A stretch of 38,186 nucleotides of DNA. It comes from Lachnospiraceae bacterium (GTDB lineage Bacteria; Bacillota; Clostridia; Lachnospirales; Lachnospiraceae). This document shows, in pieces, positions 29,834 to 38,032 of this stretch (positions within the stretch are counted from its first letter, which is position 1; each line of letters starts with the position of its first letter). The position numbers were made by a program, and so were the translations under genes. Below the pieces are notes generated by a model that did not search any database, was not told the origin of the DNA, and was given only the letters and a program-made list of their open reading frames with translations. The stretch is from assembly GCA_017624235.1 (NCBI GenBank), contig JAGANL010000040.1, forward strand, positions 1-38,186, written 5' to 3'.

Positions 29834-30259
29834 TTAGTCTTCTACTGTGATGCCCATGCTTCGTGCAGTACCAGCGATCATGCTCATAGCTGCCTCAAGG
29901 CTTGCTGCATTCAAATCCGGCATCTTCATCTCAGCGATTTCCTGAATCTTAGCCTTGGAAATAGTAGCAACCTTTGTCTTGTTCGGTGCTGCGGAACCAG
30001 ACTTGATGTTGCAGGCTTTTTTCAGAAGAACTGCTGCCGGCGGAGTCTTAGTAACAAAACTGAAGCTTCTGTCTGCGTATACAGTAATAACAACCGGAAT
30101 GATCAGATCACCCTTATCTGCTGTTCTTGCGTTGAACTGCTTTGTGAATTCAACGATGTTTACGCCATGCTGTCCAAGTGCAGGACCAACTGGCGGAGCC
30201 GGTGTTGCTTTGCCGGCAGGAATCTGTAACTTAATGTATCCTTCTACTTTCTTTGCCAT
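29834..30259 (-). CDS. rplK: Large ribosomal subunit protein L11
   Basis: L11 binds the GTPase-associated region of 23S rRNA. From ATG 30257-30259 the product has the standard 141 residues, starting [20 protein letters not shown] with the proline-rich [20 protein letters not shown] three codons upstream overlaps the AGGAGGTG ribosome site and is not the start. It has a structured leader and precedes rplA by 81 bases. Confidence 0.98.
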   Translation of the reverse strand: MAKKVEGYIKLQIPAGKATPAPPVGPALGQHGVNIVEFTKQFNARTADKGDLIIPVVITVYADRSFSFVTKTPPAAVLLKKACNIKSGSAAPNKTKVATISKAKIQEIAEMKMPDLNAASLEAAMSMIAGTARSMGITVED

Positions 30260-30281
30260 TTTCGGCACCTCCTGAATATAT

Positions 30282-30337
30282 TGTGGTATAACGGGATAGG
30301 TTTCCCTTCCACAGTTCGAACGGATTGCTCCGCGAAC
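30282..30337 (-). promoter_or_regulatory. Paired hairpins in the rplK leader, candidate r-protein operator
   Basis: Two adjacent stems lie just before the rplK ribosome site. TGTGG/CCACA (30282-30286, 30309-30313) encloses a GGGA/TCCC stem with an asymmetric internal loop. Next to it, GTTCG/CGAAC (30314-30318, 30333-30337) stacks on CGGA/TCCG. L1 represses the L11-L1 operon at this position in other bacteria; the identity of the binder here is inference. Confidence 0.45.
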
Positions 30338-30361
30338 GTCAACTGTAACTCAGGCCAATAT

Positions 30362-30877
30362 TTACATTGACCGTACTTCTGCAAAACTGATTTCTACAGG
30401 TGTTTCCCTGCCAAACAGTTCTACATTGATTGTGGCAGTCTGCTTGCCAAAATCCATTTTCTGAACCACACCGACGGTATCCTTCCAGACACCAGCCACT
30501 ACGGCAACCGTATCGCCTTCACCAAAATCAACGGAAACATTTTCCATCTTAATGCCAAGCGGCTTCATTTCGGCTTCTGTAAGCGGCACCGGCTTGCTTC
30601 CGGGTCCGACGAATCCGGTGACACCTCTGGTATTTCTTACCACATACCAGGTATCATCGTTCATGACCATATTCACCAAAACATACCCCGGGAACATTTT
30701 TTTCTGTACCGTCTTTTTGGCACCGTTCTTCATTTCCACTACATCCTGAAGCGGTACTCTGACTTCTAAAATTTCTTCTTCCAGATGTCTGTTCTCGATT
30801 GTTTTCTCGATGTTGGCCTTTACCTTGTTCTCATATCCCGAGTAGGTATGCACTACATACCAGTTTGCTTCTGCCAT
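30362..30877 (-). CDS. nusG: Transcription antitermination/elongation factor NusG
   Basis: NusG binds RNA polymerase and influences pausing and termination. The 171-residue product has the NGN domain (ANWYVVHTYSGYENKV, KMFPGYVLVNM, RNTRGVTGFVG) and a C-terminal KOW domain (GDTVAVVAGVWKDTVGVV). Length is normal. The ATG at 30875-30877 has GAGGGTG upstream and lies 16 bases after secE. Confidence 0.97.
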   Translation of the reverse strand: MAEANWYVVHTYSGYENKVKANIEKTIENRHLEEEILEVRVPLQDVVEMKNGAKKTVQKKMFPGYVLVNMVMNDDTWYVVRNTRGVTGFVGPGSKPVPLTEAEMKPLGIKMENVSVDFGEGDTVAVVAGVWKDTVGVVQKMDFGKQTATINVELFGRETPVEISFAEVRSM

Positions 30878-30893
30878 ACAATCACCCTCACTC

Positions 30894-31103
30894 TTACATT
30901 GATAAGAAGCTAATACCGTATTGAAGGATCGTATCGATCAGCGTAATGATCAATCCTAAAACAACGGAAATACAAACAACTGCAACAGATTGTTTTAAAA
31001 GTGACTGCTTGTCAGGCCAGATAACTTTTTTGAACTCGGCTTTCACACCGTTAAAAAAACCTTCTAATTTGCCGGTCTTTGGTGTATCTTTTGATTCTCC
31101 CAT
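30894..31103 (-). CDS. secE: Protein translocase subunit SecE
   Basis: A 69-residue protein with a cytoplasmic amphipathic helix containing GVKAEFKKVIWPDKQSL, the SecE signature, and a single membrane helix (about 40-62). It is the minimal Gram-positive form of the SecYEG clamp subunit. Start ATG 31101-31103 with GGAAGGAG upstream; nusG follows at 16 bases. Confidence 0.97.
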   Translation of the reverse strand: MGESKDTPKTGKLEGFFNGVKAEFKKVIWPDKQSLLKQSVAVVCISVVLGLIITLIDTILQYGISFLSM

Positions 31104-31179
31104 CGTCCGCTCCTTCCCGACTGAATATCCATCTGCGGCAAAAGCATCGCCTGCAGCGGAACGGCAGTCTGAACTACAA

Positions 31180-31329
31180 TTATTTGGTTTCTTTGTGTAA
31201 TGTGTGAGTCTTGCAGAATCTACAATATTTCTTGGTTTCCATTCTGTCCGGATGTGTCTTCTTGTCTTTTGTCATATTGTAGTTACGCTGCTTGCATTCT
31301 GTACATGCTAAAGTAATTTTTGTACGCAT
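31180..31329 (-). CDS. rpmG: Large ribosomal subunit protein L33
   Basis: A short gene of 49 codons. The product reads [16 protein letters not shown] at the start and ends THTLHKETK; it has two CxxC pairs (Cys 9/12 and 36/39), so it is the zinc-binding (C+) form. GGAGG lies seven bases before the chosen ATG (31327-31329); an adjacent in-frame ATG at 31330-31332 would add one Met. First gene of the rpmG-secE-nusG-rplKA operon, with a consensus promoter upstream. Confidence 0.96.
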   Translation of the reverse strand: MRTKITLACTECKQRNYNMTKDKKTHPDRMETKKYCRFCKTHTLHKETK

Positions 31330-31406
31330 CATTCCACCTCCACGCTTTTTGTCTGATTCCTAAATTTGAGCATAAAAAAAAGACCTAAATCTCATCTCGC
31401 TTGTCT

Positions 31407-31435
31407 ACTATACCATTCCACAGACGGACTGTCAA
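31407..31435 (-). promoter_or_regulatory. Sigma-A promoter of rpmG-secE-nusG-rplKA
   Basis: Minus strand TTGACA (31430-31435), 17-base spacer, TATAGT (31407-31412) preceded by TGG (extended -10). The leader of about 70 bases contains an eight-T run without a strong stem before it. Confidence 0.88.
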
Positions 31436-31450
31436 GTATTTCAATAAAAT

Positions 31451-31480
31451 TTGCTCTTTTTTACTCTTTCCTATTATAAT
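31451..31480 (+). promoter_or_regulatory. Candidate sigma-A promoter of the FliD-like gene
   Basis: TTGCTC (31451-31456), 18-base spacer, TATAAT (31475-31480). It is divergent from the rpmG promoter, with the two -35 boxes 15 bases apart. It leaves a 5' untranslated region of about 127 bases. Confidence 0.6.
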
Positions 31481-31613
31481 AAGAAATGATATAATATATT
31501 TATCAAAATTTCAGTTATCAATGCCCAATCGCATACCGATACATGTATTATACAACTATGTCTATGGAAAGACTTACGGTACGCACATTTCACGGAAGAA
31601 AGGAGGGGCTTTT

Positions 31614-32924
31614 GTGGCTGGTTATTCTATGGCGCTGCACTCAGTCTATAACCATTATCTGACGACCTATGCATCTAAAAGTGTATCACGTTATGATACA
31701 CATAAAAAGAGTGAGCTTCGAAATATTTATAACTCCATTGTCAAATTGAACAAAGAATCCCCCCTCTGCATTGTGGATACCAGTGACGAAACCAGACAGT
31801 TCGCCGTAGGCATCAAGGAAAATGCGCGGCTTTTGCACAATACGATTGCTTCTCTGGGGGGACTGAATGAAGAGGATCTGTTAAACAAAAAGATGGCTTA
31901 TTCCAGTAATGAGAATCTGGCTTCAGCCAAATACATCGGAGCGGAAAACAATCCTTCCGTCATTCTCTCCTTTGATATTGCCGTCAATTCTCTGGCTTCT
32001 CCACAGGTGAATATGGGAGCATTTCTTCCTTCCAGGGCGCCTGCTGTTTTAGCTCCGGAGTCCTATTCCTTTGACGTCAACATCAATGATTTGAATTATG
32101 AATTTCAATTTCAAATCGGTGTCGGAGAAACCAATCAGGACATTCAGAATCGCCTGTCGCGTTTGATCAACAATGCCAATATCGGGCTGAATGCTGACGT
32201 TCTGGAAGATGACCTTGGCAACAGTGCTCTGGTAATCCGTTCTTCCGCAGCCGGCAAGCCGACAGACCGTGATTCGATCTTTCAGATTTCGGATGACCGT
32301 ACCAGCCGCCGTTCCGGTACCGTAGAATATTTTGGAATTGATACCATGACTCAGGCCCCCTCCAACGCTTCCATCCTGCTAAACGGCAAGGAACGCAGTG
32401 CGGCCTCCAATACCTTCTCCGTCGAGAAGACTTATGAAATCACTTTAAATGGCATCAGCGCCGATTCGGAGGATACTGCCTCCATCGGTTTAAAGACCGA
32501 TACCGATTCTCTGTCGGATAACATCGAATACCTGATTGATGGCTATAATCACTTTCTGGAAGCCACCTCCGAATATCGTGAGTTACACCCGAAAAGCCAT
32601 AGCCTGCTGACAGAGATGAACCGTGTTTCTTCCATTTATAAGAACGATCTGGAATCTATCGGACTGAATATCGGAACGGATGGTACGCTGTCCATGGATA
32701 AGTCCGTCCTGCAGGAATCCATTTTTGATGGCAATGCAGAACCTGTCCTGGAACCGATACGGCATTTTACACATGCCGTTTTACAGAAAACGAATCAGAT
32801 TTCTCTGGATCCTATGAAATATGTGGAAAAGACCATTGTAGCCTATAAAAATCCGGGACACAATTTCGCAAGTCCCTATATTACCAGCGCCTACAGCGGG
32901 ATGCTGTTCAACAGTTATTGTTAA
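31614..32924 (+). CDS. FliD-like (flagellar cap-related) orphan protein
   Basis: The only convincing plus-strand gene. From GTG 31614-31616, with AAGGAGG seven bases upstream, it gives 436 residues; the open frame runs back to 31401 but that part lies over the rpmG promoter. The central segment (YSFDVNINDLNYEFQFQIG, TNQDIQNRLSRLINNANIG, ALVIRSSAAG) and the C-terminal YLIDGYNHFLEATSEY and LESIGLNIGTDGTLSMDKS resemble FliD. There is no signal peptide. Lack of other flagellar genes nearby makes a role as a filament cap uncertain; it might be a secreted or assembly paralogue. It ends at a bidirectional terminator. Confidence 0.75.
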   Translation: MAGYSMALHSVYNHYLTTYASKSVSRYDTHKKSELRNIYNSIVKLNKESPLCIVDTSDETRQFAVGIKENARLLHNTIASLGGLNEEDLLNKKMAYSSNENLASAKYIGAENNPSVILSFDIAVNSLASPQVNMGAFLPSRAPAVLAPESYSFDVNINDLNYEFQFQIGVGETNQDIQNRLSRLINNANIGLNADVLEDDLGNSALVIRSSAAGKPTDRDSIFQISDDRTSRRSGTVEYFGIDTMTQAPSNASILLNGKERSAASNTFSVEKTYEITLNGISADSEDTASIGLKTDTDSLSDNIEYLIDGYNHFLEATSEYRELHPKSHSLLTEMNRVSSIYKNDLESIGLNIGTDGTLSMDKSVLQESIFDGNAEPVLEPIRHFTHAVLQKTNQISLDPMKYVEKTIVAYKNPGHNFASPYITSAYSGMLFNSYC

Positions 32925-32954
32925 TACACCGCTATCATAGCTCAGACAATCTAC

Positions 32955-33003
32955 AAAAAGGCAGTTTCCTATGGTATACCAATACTTCAGGTAACTGCCC
33001 TTT
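32955..33003. terminator. Bidirectional terminator between convergent genes
   Basis: A long stem, GGCAGTT(T)CCT (32960-32970) with AGG(T)AACTGCC (32989-32999), separates the FliD-like gene from the carboxyltransferase gene. The minus strand tail is TTTTTG; the plus strand tail is CTTTCTT. It should serve both. Confidence 0.82.
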
Positions 33004-33025
33004 CTTCGTCTTACTCTTTTTCTGC

Positions 33026-34648
33026 TTATAACGGAATATTTCCGTGCTTTTTCTTAATCGGCTCTACCTTCTTGGATTTCAGACCACGCAGTCCTTTTAA
33101 GATAGCCGCTCTTGTCTCCTCCGGTTTGATTACTTCATTGACAAAGCCTCTGGCCGCTGCCACATAAGGATTGAGAAAACGGTCTTCATATTCCTTCTTG
33201 CACTGCTCACGCATCGCTGCCGGATCGGCTGCCTCTTTGATCTTGCGCTTGAATGCGATATTGACAGCGCCGTCTGCACCCATGACAGCAATCTCTGCGA
33301 TGGGCCATGCATACACGAGATCAGCGCCCATCTCCTTGGAATTCATCGCAATATAGGCTCCGCCATACGCTTTTCTCATAATCAGAGAAATCTTCGGAAC
33401 TGTAGCTTCAGAATAGGCATACAATACCTTCGCTCCATGGCGAATGATTCCTGCATGCTCCTGAGCCGTTCCCGGAAGGAAAGCCGGTACATCCACTAAA
33501 GTTACAAGCGGAATATTAAAGCAGTCACAGAACCGGATAAATCTTGCCACCTTATCCGAAGCATGATAGTCCAGAGAACCACCGTATACATTCGCCTGAT
33601 TTGCTACGAAGCCTACTACCTCTCCTGCCATTCTGCCCCAGCCAATTACGGCATTGGAAGCAAACTCCTTCTGTACTTCAAAGAAGCTGTCCTTATCCAC
33701 AATACAGTCAATAACTTCCTTGACATCATAAGGATGTCTGGAATTATCCGGTACGATATTCCTCAATTTCTCGCACGGATTCTCATCTCCGGCAAACTTC
33801 TTTCCAAAATTACCAACCTTATTTAACATACGATTGACTGCAAAAAGCAGGGACTGCTTCTCAGAAATAGTCTTTACAACCGGAGCTGTCTCCTCATAAT
33901 TGCTTGGCAGGTAAGAAAGAAGCTTACGCACTCCCATCAGACATTCGCCTTCGGAATCGTATGTAAAATGGGATACACCGCTCTTTTTCGCATGTACTTC
34001 AGCGCCGCCAAGCTCTTCTACGGAAACCTCCTCATTGATGACCGTTTTCACAACGTTCGGCCCGGTAATAAACATCTTAGAGGTGTCCTTGACCATAAAG
34101 ATAAAATCACAGATAGCCGGTGCATAGCAGGCGCCACCTGAACAAGGCCCCAAAATTACCGCAATCTGCGGAATCACACCGGAAGCCCTGGTATGGCGCA
34201 GGAACATTCCGCTATAACCGCTCAAAGAGGAAATTCCTTCCTCAATTCTGGCTCCGCCGCTGTCATTGATACAAATAAGCGGTGCCTTCATATCCATAGC
34301 CATATCCTGAATGCGGCATATTTTAAAGGAATGATACTCACCCAGAGTTCCACCGATGACCGTAAAATCCTCACTTGCTACAAACACGAGTCTTCCGTCA
34401 ATTTCACCATAACCCGTTACAACACCATCCCCCGGTACCCTTCTTTTATCCAAATCGAAATCATCAATTCTGGACTCAACAAAACCATCTACCTCCACAA
34501 AGGTTCCCTTATCCAGCAGCATTTCGATACGCTCTCTTGCTGTCAGCTTGCCCTGCTTATGCTGCTTGTCAATTTTTGCCTGTCCACCGCCCATCAAAGC
34601 GCGTTCTCTTCTCGCATCCAGATCCTTGAGTGCTTCATCCCAGTTCAT
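33026..34648 (-). CDS. Biotin-dependent acyl-CoA carboxyltransferase subunit (MmdA/PccB family)
   Basis: Cytoplasmic crotonase-fold carboxyltransferase, moving CO2 between biotin and an acyl-CoA such as propionyl/methylmalonyl-CoA. From ATG 34646-34648 (AAGGAA seven bases upstream) the product has 540 residues with GGGQAKIDKQHKQGKLTARERI, the N-terminal ILGPCSGGACYAPA and the C-terminal RKAYGGAYIAMNSK that line the two active-site halves, and a KKHGNIPL end. An in-frame ATG at 34687 would add 13 residues. It stands alone: no biotin carrier, biotin carboxylase or membrane decarboxylase gene is next to it, so substrate and direction (carboxylase or sodium-pump decarboxylase) cannot be told from the window. 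Its promoter has a FabT-like palindrome. Confidence 0.92.
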   Translation of the reverse strand: MNWDEALKDLDARRERALMGGGQAKIDKQHKQGKLTARERIEMLLDKGTFVEVDGFVESRIDDFDLDKRRVPGDGVVTGYGEIDGRLVFVASEDFTVIGGTLGEYHSFKICRIQDMAMDMKAPLICINDSGGARIEEGISSLSGYSGMFLRHTRASGVIPQIAVILGPCSGGACYAPAICDFIFMVKDTSKMFITGPNVVKTVINEEVSVEELGGAEVHAKKSGVSHFTYDSEGECLMGVRKLLSYLPSNYEETAPVVKTISEKQSLLFAVNRMLNKVGNFGKKFAGDENPCEKLRNIVPDNSRHPYDVKEVIDCIVDKDSFFEVQKEFASNAVIGWGRMAGEVVGFVANQANVYGGSLDYHASDKVARFIRFCDCFNIPLVTLVDVPAFLPGTAQEHAGIIRHGAKVLYAYSEATVPKISLIMRKAYGGAYIAMNSKEMGADLVYAWPIAEIAVMGADGAVNIAFKRKIKEAADPAAMREQCKKEYEDRFLNPYVAAARGFVNEVIKPEETRAAILKGLRGLKSKKVEPIKKKHGNIPL

Positions 34649-34765
34649 ACACAGCTTCCTTTCCTGTTCCATGATTTTCTGTTCCATAACAGACTGTTCC
34701 TGTATGGAACGCTATATTGTTTGATAGATGAATTATTTGACCTTCTTCTATTTTGAATATCTATT

Positions 34766-34782
34766 ATTTTGATATTCAAACT
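34766..34782 (-). promoter_or_regulatory. FabT-like operator
   Basis: Minus strand AGTTTGAATATCAAAAT, arms TTTGA and TCAAA, resembles the MarR-family FabT box. It lies just past the predicted start of the carboxyltransferase transcript. It is also half of a perfect 10-bp inverted repeat, 34752-34761 with 34771-34780. A second inverted repeat (34681-34687, 34704-34710) lies further down the leader. Confidence 0.5.
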
Positions 34783-34792
34783 AACATGTCTT

Positions 34793-34820
34793 ATTATAGC
34801 ATGGAATTTTCATTTGGCAA
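34793..34820 (-). promoter_or_regulatory. Sigma-A promoter of the carboxyltransferase gene
   Basis: Minus strand TTGCCA (34815-34820), 16-base spacer, TATAAT (34793-34798). Predicted start near 34786, leader of about 138 bases. It lies immediately behind the glf terminator. Confidence 0.72.
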
Positions 34821-34831
34821 GAGTCTGTTGC

Positions 34832-34859
34832 AAAAAAAACAGGCCCTTTCAGACCTGTT
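34832..34859 (-). terminator. Terminator overlapping the glf stop codon
   Basis: AACAGGTC (34852-34859) pairs with GGCCTGTT (34838-34845) on the minus strand, six-base loop, then T residues from 34837 to 34832. The first arm covers the last Gln-Val codons of glf and the TGA stop begins the loop. Confidence 0.85.
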
Positions 34860-35964
34860 CCTCTGCCATTTGAAGTGCGGCGGCAATGACCTTATCCATA
34901 TCATAGTATTTATACTGTCCCAGCCTGCCGCCGAAAAGAACATTCTTTTCCTTTGCTGCCAGCTCACAATATCTGACATAAAGTGCATCGTTCTTTTCGT
35001 TGTTGACCGGATAATAGGGTTCCTCTCCCCGGTGCCATTCCACCGGATATTCCCTGGTAATGACCGTATCGGGCTGTGTACCAAATTCAAAGTGCTTATG
35101 CTCGATAATCCTGGTATATGGAATATTTCGTTCCGTATAGTTTACCACTGCATTTCCCTGATAGTTTTCCACTCCCATAAGCTCATCCTGTTCAAACCGT
35201 AAGGAACGGTATTCCAGTGCGCCCAGCTGATAGTCAAAATACTCATCGATCATACCGGTAAACAAAATCTTTTCAAAGGTATGGGTGCCATCCGCTGACC
35301 GGAGTCCCTTCACATAATCACGATATTCTGTCCCTGTCAAGACCTCCGTTCCCGCTAACAGCTTTTCAACAATCTGCGTATAGCCACCCTTCGGGATTCC
35401 CTGATAAGGATCATTGAAGTAATTATTGTCATACACAAACCGAAGCGGCAGACGCTTGATAATGAAAGCAGGCAGTTCCCTGCACTCCCGTCCCCACTGC
35501 TTTTCCGTATAACCCTTGACAAGCTTCTCATAAACATCGCGTCCCACCAGAGAAAGTGCCTGTTCTTCCAGATTGTTCGGTTCTGTAATGCCCAGCTCCG
35601 CTATCTGCTCTGCAATCCTGGCCTTTGCTTCCGCCGGTGTCCGGATTCCCCACATCCGGCTGAAGGTATTCATATTGAAGGGAAGATTGTACAATTCATC
35701 CCGGTAAACCGCAACCGGTGAATTGATATAATGATTAAACTCTGCGAATCGGTTCACATAATCCCAGATTTTTTTATCCGAGGTGTGGAAAATATGCGCA
35801 CCATATTTATGTACCTGAATCCCATGAACCGGCTCTGTATAAATATTTCCGGCAATATGAGGCCGCTTTTCAATGACCAGACAGCGTTTGCCCTTTGCCT
35901 TCATCTCATGTGCAAACACGGCGCCAAAAAGCCCGGCACCCACAATTAAATAATCATATTTCAT
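34849..35964 (-). CDS. glf: UDP-galactopyranose mutase
   Basis: A flavoenzyme that converts UDP-galactopyranose to UDP-galactofuranose. The 371-residue product has the FAD loop VGAGLFGAVFAHEM (8-21), RPHIAGNIYTE, the EKQWGRE active-site segment, and the C-terminal FGGRLGQYKYYDMD typical of the family; length is normal. Its ATG follows directly on the stop of the GT2 gene, so the two are coupled, and together point to a galactofuranose-containing glycan. A terminator overlaps its end. Confidence 0.97.
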   Translation of the reverse strand: MKYDYLIVGAGLFGAVFAHEMKAKGKRCLVIEKRPHIAGNIYTEPVHGIQVHKYGAHIFHTSDKKIWDYVNRFAEFNHYINSPVAVYRDELYNLPFNMNTFSRMWGIRTPAEAKARIAEQIAELGITEPNNLEEQALSLVGRDVYEKLVKGYTEKQWGRECRELPAFIIKRLPLRFVYDNNYFNDPYQGIPKGGYTQIVEKLLAGTEVLTGTEYRDYVKGLRSADGTHTFEKILFTGMIDEYFDYQLGALEYRSLRFEQDELMGVENYQGNAVVNYTERNIPYTRIIEHKHFEFGTQPDTVITREYPVEWHRGEEPYYPVNNEKNDALYVRYCELAAKEKNVLFGGRLGQYKYYDMDKVIAAALQMAEEQV

Positions 35965-37338
35965 TTACTCTTCTCTCTCCCTGCCTGCAATCACAAGCTC
36001 TGCCGTCAGCTGCATAAACAACGGTATCTGCGCCTGCAAAAAGGCCTCCCTGGCCGCCGGATAAGATCTGACCATGCGCAAATCCTCTTTGCTCTCCACA
36101 AAATTACCATTCACATCCATATAGATTTTCTGAAGGCCGCATTTCTCCTCCATATCATACGGTTTTATCCGACAAAGCTGGTCTTCCTCTAACCAGAAGA
36201 TATTCTCACACAGTTCCACATAGAGCTTTGAAGAAGACATATCCTGCTCCGATTCACACTCTGCAGACAGTTCTGGGGAAACTTCAATGATACAGTCCGA
36301 ATTTACCACATCCATCCGTTCTGCCAGCGCCAGAGCCTCCTGCTCATATCTGCCCGCTACGATACAGATACTGTTTCTGCCTTCCACCAAGCTCCGAAAA
36401 CGTTCCTTCCATCCGGTATCTTCTATCGGGAAAATCCTGTTTTCCCTTGCTTTTCCGGTCACACCATGCAAAGCGTCATCATATGCCAGCATAATAGTTC
36501 TGAAACGATTCTCTTCCTTCCGGTACAGCCCGGTATATATATTTTCAAATACTTCGCTGACAAAGGCTTTCGCCATCACATCCCAATATTCCTCCGGCGT
36601 AAATTTCAGGAAAAAACGAATCCAGTTACGCCAGGAATAATATAGCGGGAAGGTAGTAACCTCTTCCTTTTTGGCTCCCATAGCATGCCAGACATGCGAA
36701 GCACCCACTGCGGCCACCCGATAGCCTGTCATATTACAGCGGTATCCCCACTCCGTATCGTCCCAATAGAGAAAATTTTCTTCCGGCATCAGGCCAATCA
36801 GCCGCAGCACATCCATCCGGATCATCAGACTGCAGGCCGGCACTGCATAACAGTAAACCTCCTCCGGTAGCTCCTCATCATCCTGATCACCGAAATATCT
36901 TGCTTCCGTGCAAAAATTATCCCAGTCCACATCCAGTCCAAACTGCTGAATCGTATCCGGGTGCTCCATCTGAAACACTTTGGAACCTACCATACCGGTA
37001 TCCGGATGAGCCTCTAAAAATTCCCGAAGAATCCGTATCGCTGCCGGATCCACAATGACATCATTGTCCAGGCAAAGTGCATACCGGTATCTTCCTTCCA
37101 TAAGCTGCCGAAGTCCTCTGTTGAAGCCTCCAGAGCCTCCCAGATTCTCCTGATTGACCAGAACAGTCACTTTTTTGCCGAATTCCTTATGAATCTGAAA
37201 AACAGAGTCATCCTCCGAGGCATTGTCCACGACATAAACATCAAAATCGTCTATATCCGAGGCAAATACACTCCGAATACAGTTCAAGACATATTCACTT
37301 TTATTATAATTGCAAATTACAATTCCGATGCTTTTCAT
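35965..37338 (-). CDS. GT2 glycosyltransferase, probable galactofuranosyltransferase
   Basis: A 457-residue protein with a GT-A domain: IVICNYNKSEYV, VVDNASEDDS, LGGSGGFNRGL, the metal-binding LDNDVIVD and the acceptor-side LYWDDTEWGYR. This pattern is shared with galactofuranosyl- and rhamnosyltransferases such as GlfT. There is no membrane segment. A C-terminal region from about 300 is less conserved. It is one base downstream of the HTH gene and joined to glf, whose product would be its donor supply. The specific linkage is unknown. Confidence 0.85.
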   Translation of the reverse strand: MKSIGIVICNYNKSEYVLNCIRSVFASDIDDFDVYVVDNASEDDSVFQIHKEFGKKVTVLVNQENLGGSGGFNRGLRQLMEGRYRYALCLDNDVIVDPAAIRILREFLEAHPDTGMVGSKVFQMEHPDTIQQFGLDVDWDNFCTEARYFGDQDDEELPEEVYCYAVPACSLMIRMDVLRLIGLMPEENFLYWDDTEWGYRCNMTGYRVAAVGASHVWHAMGAKKEEVTTFPLYYSWRNWIRFFLKFTPEEYWDVMAKAFVSEVFENIYTGLYRKEENRFRTIMLAYDDALHGVTGKARENRIFPIEDTGWKERFRSLVEGRNSICIVAGRYEQEALALAERMDVVNSDCIIEVSPELSAECESEQDMSSSKLYVELCENIFWLEEDQLCRIKPYDMEEKCGLQKIYMDVNGNFVESKEDLRMVRSYPAAREAFLQAQIPLFMQLTAELVIAGREREE

Positions 37339-37339
37339 A

Positions 37340-37672
37340 CTATTTCTTATACTTTTTCAGCTGTACAAAGTCCTCCATCAACCCCAGAACCTTTTCACGT
37401 CCCTCTTCATTCAGCTTCACATAATACTGCATCACACGATTCTCCAAAAGCTGTTCTCCCACTGTCACATCACGATCCAACGAAGTAAAATCGATCGGAT
37501 TCAGATTCAGCTTATCGCACATGCGGATCACCGTTCCGTATGCCATGCCTTCAATTCCCCTGTCCAATGCAGTCACCAGCGTACTGTAGGGAATGTTCAT
37601 TTCCATCGCAAACTGTCTGACGCTTCTGTACTGTGATAAAATTTCCTTTTTTAAAATTTTCGACTTTGTCAT
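37340..37672 (-). CDS. Small XRE-like helix-turn-helix protein
   Basis: A 110-residue protein with a DNA-binding helix-turn-helix at about 17-60 (SVRQFAMEMNIPYSTLVTALDRG, then VIRMCDKLNLNPIDF) and a helical tail rich in Lys and Glu. It is the first gene of the operon with the GT2 gene and glf, so it may control it. The ATG is at 37670-37672 with GAGGGAT upstream. Ligand and target are unknown. Confidence 0.8.
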   Translation of the reverse strand: MTKSKILKKEILSQYRSVRQFAMEMNIPYSTLVTALDRGIEGMAYGTVIRMCDKLNLNPIDFTSLDRDVTVGEQLLENRVMQYYVKLNEEGREKVLGLMEDFVQLKKYKK

Positions 37673-37737
37673 ATGCTATCCCTCGCTCACGGCTTTTATT
37701 TCCGGACGTTTTCCTTCTTCCGGCATCCGTTAGGGAT

Positions 37738-37743
37738 ATTATA
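37738..37743 (-). promoter_or_regulatory. Candidate promoter -10 box of the HTH-GT2-glf operon
   Basis: Minus strand TATAAT preceded by TGT, an extended -10. No clear -35 lies 17 bases upstream; TTGTAT is present further out. Start would be near 37731. Confidence 0.5.
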
Positions 37744-37804
37744 ACATATTATCACTATTTCGTACATACAAAAATATTCTGTTTTGCGTCTGTATTACGT
37801 CTGC

Positions 37805-38032
37805 TTAAACGACTCCAGCCGTCCGGTTCGGCACACCAATTTGCTGCATATGCTTTGAAACTACCTTTTCCGTCACATCCATGCGACCAGCCAGCTTTGG
37901 CACATCATGCTGCACTCCCGGCAACGTAAAAATCGAATGAATCCTTGCTCTGTTCTCCTCTGGCCCCACTGAAGTTATTTCTGGTTTTTTACCTGAAATC
38001 GATGAACTGTCGTTCCCTTTTCCCTTAAGCAC
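37805..38032 (-). pseudogene. Doubtful 75-codon ORF, possible gene remnant
   Basis: The frame opens at a GTG without a proper ribosome site. The C-terminal half (about 32-70) could be a small helix-turn-helix: VPKLAGRMDVTEKVVSKHMQQIGV. I cannot assign a family. The rest of 37673-38186, over 500 bases, holds the HTH leader and AT-rich sequence; a short plus-strand open frame ending in FENDN near 38151 could be another fragment. The region looks like decayed DNA, but this is a weak call. Confidence 0.25.

Noticed and set aside
31530-31560. Sigma-D (flagellar) promoter before the FliD-like gene
   Set aside because: ACCGATAC resembles the -10 GCCGATAT, but no TAAA lies at the right distance; the sigma-A-type promoter at 31451-31480 fits better.
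31401-31613. N-terminal extension of the FliD-like protein to 31401
   Set aside because: It would cover the rpmG promoter, lacks a ribosome site and has unrelated composition; GTG 31614 has a perfect AAGGAGG.
33026-34648. Acetyl-CoA carboxylase beta subunit (AccD)
   Set aside because: The single-chain length of 540 residues, lack of the AccD zinc ribbon and the PccB-like C terminus point to the MmdA/PccB family.
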